The notes below the pieces were generated by a model that saw only the letters and a program-made list of their open reading frames with translations, made no database searches and was not told where the DNA came from. Positions 60,350 through 64,000 of a DNA stretch of 64,000 nt are shown in pieces; within the stretch, counting starts at the first letter, position 1; each line of letters starts with the position of its first letter. The position numbers and the translations under genes were made by a program. The DNA is from Polytrichum commune (Eukaryota > Streptophyta > Polytrichopsida > Polytrichales > Polytrichaceae), in NCBI GenBank assembly GCA_950295325.1, contig OX485806.1, positions 12,526,001-12,590,000 of the forward strand, written 5' to 3'.

Positions 60350-61490
60350 AATAATCCTTTTACCATTCACAAATCAACAACAAACTATAGACACACCACA
60401 TTAATCACCACATAACATGTGGTGCTACTAGAGTCCGCCCAGGTTGGTGCACAAATGGAATCATTTTTGGGCTCCTTTTATGGAAATTTTATCTCAATTT
60501 TGGTAAATGTAGATAGCCATAATAGTAAATGTGGATCTTATAGCTAAAATTGAGGTTAGCCCATGCTTGGTTGACTAATGTTGACTTTACTTGTGGCCAA
60601 GGTCCAAAAAGGAAAACCTCTTACATGAGGCAATAGCATTGTCCCATAACCATGCTCTGCAAACCTATTTTGGATTTAGATACAAGCTTGCATTTATGAT
60701 CAACGGTGAATTGTCTTCATCCTTGCCAATCTCTCTCTCTCTCTCTCTCTCTAACCTAGGTTGAGGCAAACTTTTATTGGCAATAGTCTATGATTGTTTG
60801 ATGTTATATCGTAATGCGGAAGCTAGCATTGTGTGTGGCCTTGGATGAATTTAGACGGAACCGTGACATTTAGGTTTTGCATGTAGGGCACATAAAGACC
60901 CAAAATATGATATGTAATATGAATAAATATGTGACATATGATATTGTGGCTCATTAATATCATATTTTAGGTCATACAACATTGCAAAGCACAAACTTTA
61001 GGCTTTGGGTTTCGTGGCGTCTATGTAAACTCATCCGTCGTGGACAAAGGGGCTCTAGCAAAAACAAACCCCCTACATGTTGAGGGCCAACTAATTGCAA
61101 GTGGACCCAATTGAAACAATTTAAGATTTATGATATCATTGTTGACCAACTCATGTAGTATGCAAACTTATCTTCATCCTAGAGAATAGTTCGATACATG
61201 TTTACCTTCCCAATGGACGAGTTTATGAAGACACTTTGAATTCTTGGCCCAACTAAGGGGCTAATCACACCAGCCACTTACGGCACCATTCGTGAGCATC
61301 TCCAGTTATAATAATGTGAAAACTGGTGAAAATTGGTGGGCCAACACCTATTTCTAAACATTATCCCCATCAAATTCATAGTTGGAACATGATGGAAAGT
61401 TTGGTGTGATCAGGGCATGAGTACCCCAATGCTAAACTTGGACAACATCATTAGCAAATTCTACACGGGTCATTTGTTATTGAAAACCAA
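60350..61490. other. Unassigned sequence with a (CT)n run
   Basis: A (CT)11 microsatellite lies at 60731-60752. No gene is recognised. Confidence 0.45.
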
Positions 61491-61812
61491 GTTTAAGGGC
61501 CCCTTCACATTATGGGCGAAGGTCGAGAGGCTATCGATTTTCACCAATCAAATTGCAAGAAACCAAGAATTCGCCTCTTGACCCTTCACACTAGAGGCCA
61601 AAGTCCAAAGGCCGCCGCTCTCCAAAATGCCTACGTGATAATACTTTTGACCAAGACAACAGACTCTCGAAGGAAATTTGGGTCAAATAGGAATTGAAAC
61701 CCAAACTATGGTTGAGAGGCTCTCAATTTTTGTTTTCATTTTAAAACATAAAAAACTGACAAGATCTTGACCATTAGATTGGAGGGATTATTTTGGGCAA
61801 GAATAAAAGTGG

Positions 61813-61814
<2 letters not shown>

Positions 61815-61865
<51 letters not shown>
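61815..61865. repeat. (CT)25 microsatellite
   Basis: Uninterrupted CT dinucleotides inside the MITE. Confidence 0.97.
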
Positions 61866-61867
<2 letters not shown>

Positions 61868-61990
61868 TCCTTGGCCTTTGGGGGCTTCACAATATGCCTG
61901 GCCAAAGGCTCCAATTCCGATATTTTATTGGCCCATTTTAAGCCCATCTCTTTGGCCTCTCAACAAAGTTTGGCCATTCAATCCCACGGC

Positions 61991-63592
61991 CAGTGTTCAA
62001 GATTGAAGTCTTCAATGCCCTTCAAACGCGATTTGGCCCTTCAAAATATACCTCTCTCAAAACAGCCCTTCAAAATGCAACCCCAAACTCAAAATGAAAA
62101 CTTCACTTGACGTCTTCAAATTTTTTACACCCGTCAACACTGTAGCGCTACAGTGACGAGGAGGTCGTTACAACAACGAGGAGGTCGCTACAGTGACAAC
62201 CTCAACACCTAGCAAATGATTCATTCAACATCGATCTGACTTGGAATTCAACTTTTTAGGTCTTGCAAAAGATTGGAATCCAACCCTTTCTTTGGTAAGC
62301 ATTGAGTCAGTGTTGTAGTGTGATGTGATTCAATCAATGTGAAATCAGTGCTGATTTGAAATCCCGTGCAACTTTACAGATCCATTCGGTGAGATGGTTA
62401 TCCTGTGGCTTGGTCATGGAGAGATTGGTATTTTGTATGCCTGCAATTTTAGAAATTTGGGAGGTTGAAGAACCCACATGGTACAAGGATCTAACTTCTC
62501 TTCAGTTCCAATTTTTCATTCACATGCTAGCTGATATATTATCAGAGTTGAATAAGGTCAATCGCAAGTTTCAGTTTGATCTTGTAGATATCACTAGCAT
62601 AGCTTCTACGATTGATGTAACAATCAGCTTGTTTCGTAGACACTATCTGGGTGTAAGTTTTGGCCTGACAACCAAACACCTAGGAAAGTTTCTCCGCGAG
62701 GTGGTACCCAATGGGCAAATATTGTATGTTGATAGTTTTGGGTGTGAAAAAATGCATATCTTGCATTATGATTCCATGCCCGAGTGTGACGTAGGAGGCT
62801 CATTGGAGGCATGCATCATGTTGGGGAGGCAGTATGTGCAGAAAATCATCGATTCACTCAATGATCGATTTCTTGACTTGTCCATTTTCAATGCGGCCCG
62901 GCTTTTTAGCCCGAAGCACTATCCCGTAGATGAATTGGACAGAGGGACATTAACGGAACAATGGTTGAACCGGTTGGTGACACATTTCCGTTGGAGCGAT
63001 GACCTTGTTAATCAATGCAATGCGGAATTGCTAGAATTCGTGGAGATGTTATGTTCCGTTTGTGAACGCCGAAGTATGCAAGAAGCTTGGGTTTTTTGTG
63101 GCAATGACCGGGAGTTCATGATTAATTGGCCAACTATGATGTCGCTATGGCAAGCCATACTTGTGATCCCAACTAGCACTGTTGTTTGTGAGCGTGGTTT
63201 TTCAAAGCAAAATTGGGTTAAGAGTGAAAGGAGAACTAGACTCAACCTTGACACACTAGATGCTTTAATGAGGGTTAGTCTAAATGGGTTAGGAGTTGAA
63301 TTCATGGATTGGGATAGTATTTTTGAATCTTGGAAAATTGGCACAAGAACCAACAAGCGTAGGGCATTATCACTAGAAGAGGTGGAGTTAGATGGTTGAT
63401 TCTTAATTCTTCACATTGTATTGGAAGCATGCACCATATAAATCATGCATAAGTTTAATATGAGTTTTTTATATTTTATTTCTATATTACTGAATTGACG
63501 TCTTGAATTTGAACTAGCCCTTCAACCGAAGGGCTCAAATTTTAGAGCCCTTCAAAATGAAACTCATATGAGGGCTTCAATCTTGAACACTG
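61991..63592 (+). mobile_element. hAT element with partial transposase
   Basis: Perfect terminal inverted repeats CAGTGTTCAAGATTGAAG and an exact 8-base duplication CCCACGGC (61983-61990 and 63593-63600) delimit a 1602-base element. Subterminal CCCTTCAAA motifs occur at least three times on the left and twice or more on the right. A short tandem (GACGAGGAGGTCG.TACA) lies at 62155-62200. It carries only the C-terminal half of a transposase. The 390-base element at 32334 is a shorter derivative. Confidence 0.96.
62356..63399 (+). CDS. hAT transposase, C-terminal part (347 codons open)
   Basis: hAT transposases cut and join DNA through an RNase H-like core and dimerise through a C-terminal hATC domain. 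Numbered from the first codon of the open frame, residues 12-24 hold VRWLSCGLVMERL (the RW motif of the core). Residues 50-100 resemble the following helical region (LADILSELNKVNRKFQ). LWQAILVIPTSTVVCERGFS at 264-283 opens hATC, followed by LDTLDALMRVSLNGL and the terminal DW..IFESW. Family members are usually 600-800 residues, so the BED finger and first catalytic Asp are missing. The frame opens with TTG. A 3' splice site (TTTACAG) at 62379, in phase, or ATG at 62416 are alternative starts. No stop or shift interrupts the frame, so loss is recent. Activity is unlikely. Confidence 0.88.
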   Translation: MKSRATLQIHSVRWLSCGLVMERLVFCMPAILEIWEVEEPTWYKDLTSLQFQFFIHMLADILSELNKVNRKFQFDLVDITSIASTIDVTISLFRRHYLGVSFGLTTKHLGKFLREVVPNGQILYVDSFGCEKMHILHYDSMPECDVGGSLEACIMLGRQYVQKIIDSLNDRFLDLSIFNAARLFSPKHYPVDELDRGTLTEQWLNRLVTHFRWSDDLVNQCNAELLEFVEMLCSVCERRSMQEAWVFCGNDREFMINWPTMMSLWQAILVIPTSTVVCERGFSKQNWVKSERRTRLNLDTLDALMRVSLNGLGVEFMDWDSIFESWKIGTRTNKRRALSLEEVELDG

Positions 63593-63638
63593 CCCACGGC
63601 CTCTCGACTTGGACGGCCATAGTGTGAAGCAACCCTAA

Positions 63639-64000
63639 TGCTAATATTGGTTGTGTCATGTCTCTAAAGTGGTCACATGTAGGATAAAATCTTGCCAAAC
63701 TATTATTTCATTGTAGAATACTCACAATTCAAGTTGATCGGCACCTCACAATCACATGCCGCATCCTAATTTGTCCACCTTGGGCACAAAAATCAAGCGT
63801 GTCATAGCTCGGTGGATAACACTCCTCATTATGAGGATGGTAGGTGTAGTTTGACTTTTGCAAAAGTGACTAACTCCCATATCATCAAGGCGGCAGCTAA
63901 ATCAGAAAGTATTACTCACACACCAAATTAAAGCAATTGTACCATGCCCCGGGCTAGATCACATTTGCCTAGGGTTGGACTTTGCCCCAGGCACGCCTCT
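63639..64000. other. Unassigned sequence
   Basis: No feature recognised up to the window end. Confidence 0.4.

Larger units (their letters stand above)
61497..63635. mobile_element. PIF/Harbinger-like MITE interrupted by a hAT element
   Basis: Left end GGGCCCCTTCACATTATGGG with TAA before it (61494-61496). The right end's inverse is GGGTTGCTTCACACTATGGC with TAA after it (63636-63638). Matching inner sequence (TCGAGAGGC near both ends) supports one element, related to the GGGCCACTTCACAC MITEs. Without the hAT insertion at 61991-63592 it would be about 530 bases. It includes a (CT)25 run at 61815-61865. Confidence 0.8.

Overview
The window is nuclear eukaryotic DNA, most likely from a plant or streptophyte alga with a large, repeat-rich genome. 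It is AT-rich, shows no bacterial gene density, operons or ribosome binding sites, and carries plant-typical DNA transposon debris (PIF/Harbinger, hAT, pogo). GT-AG splice signals bound the one candidate gene. Lineage cannot be fixed from this sequence. I see no intact host gene of known function, no rRNA or tRNA gene and no CRISPR array.

Layout. 0-10 kb: a minisatellite, a Tourist-like MITE, a 1.1-kb repeat ending in (GA)n, a GC-rich island and a 46-bp tandem repeat. 10-18 kb: two decayed unidentified reading frames, an 8-bp-TSD MITE and the first of three copies of a 0.9-kb non-coding element. 18.6-21.9 kb: a PIF/Harbinger element with terminal repeats and TTA duplications but only the Myb/SANT-like accessory gene. 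22-28 kb: nested MITEs and an inverted-repeat complex. 28.6-31.0 kb: a pogo/Tigger-like transposase pseudogene split by the second 0.9-kb element. 31-37.9 kb: a hAT deletion derivative, another MITE and the third 0.9-kb element. 38.4-42.8 kb: three head-to-tail minus-strand fragments of a retroelement-like unit with an RNase H domain and a conserved C-terminal block. 44-50.7 kb: the second (GA)n-ended repeat, two hAT transposase remnants (one inside a delimited element) and a MITE with a 30-bp hairpin. 52.4-53.1 kb: a candidate two-exon gene. 57-60.4 kb: MITEs. 61.5-63.6 kb: a hAT element with an open 347-codon transposase fragment, nested inside a PIF/Harbinger-like MITE.

The region works as an archive of transposition rather than a set of cooperating genes. 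At least twelve elements can be delimited to the base by terminal repeats and/or target-site duplications (3-bp TTA/TAA or 8-bp), and five nestings give a relative insertion order. The least explained items are the RNase H array, the 0.9-kb element with 8-bp duplications but no clear terminal inverted repeats, the MITE family whose ends are runs of G/C, and the hairpin-bearing MITEs.
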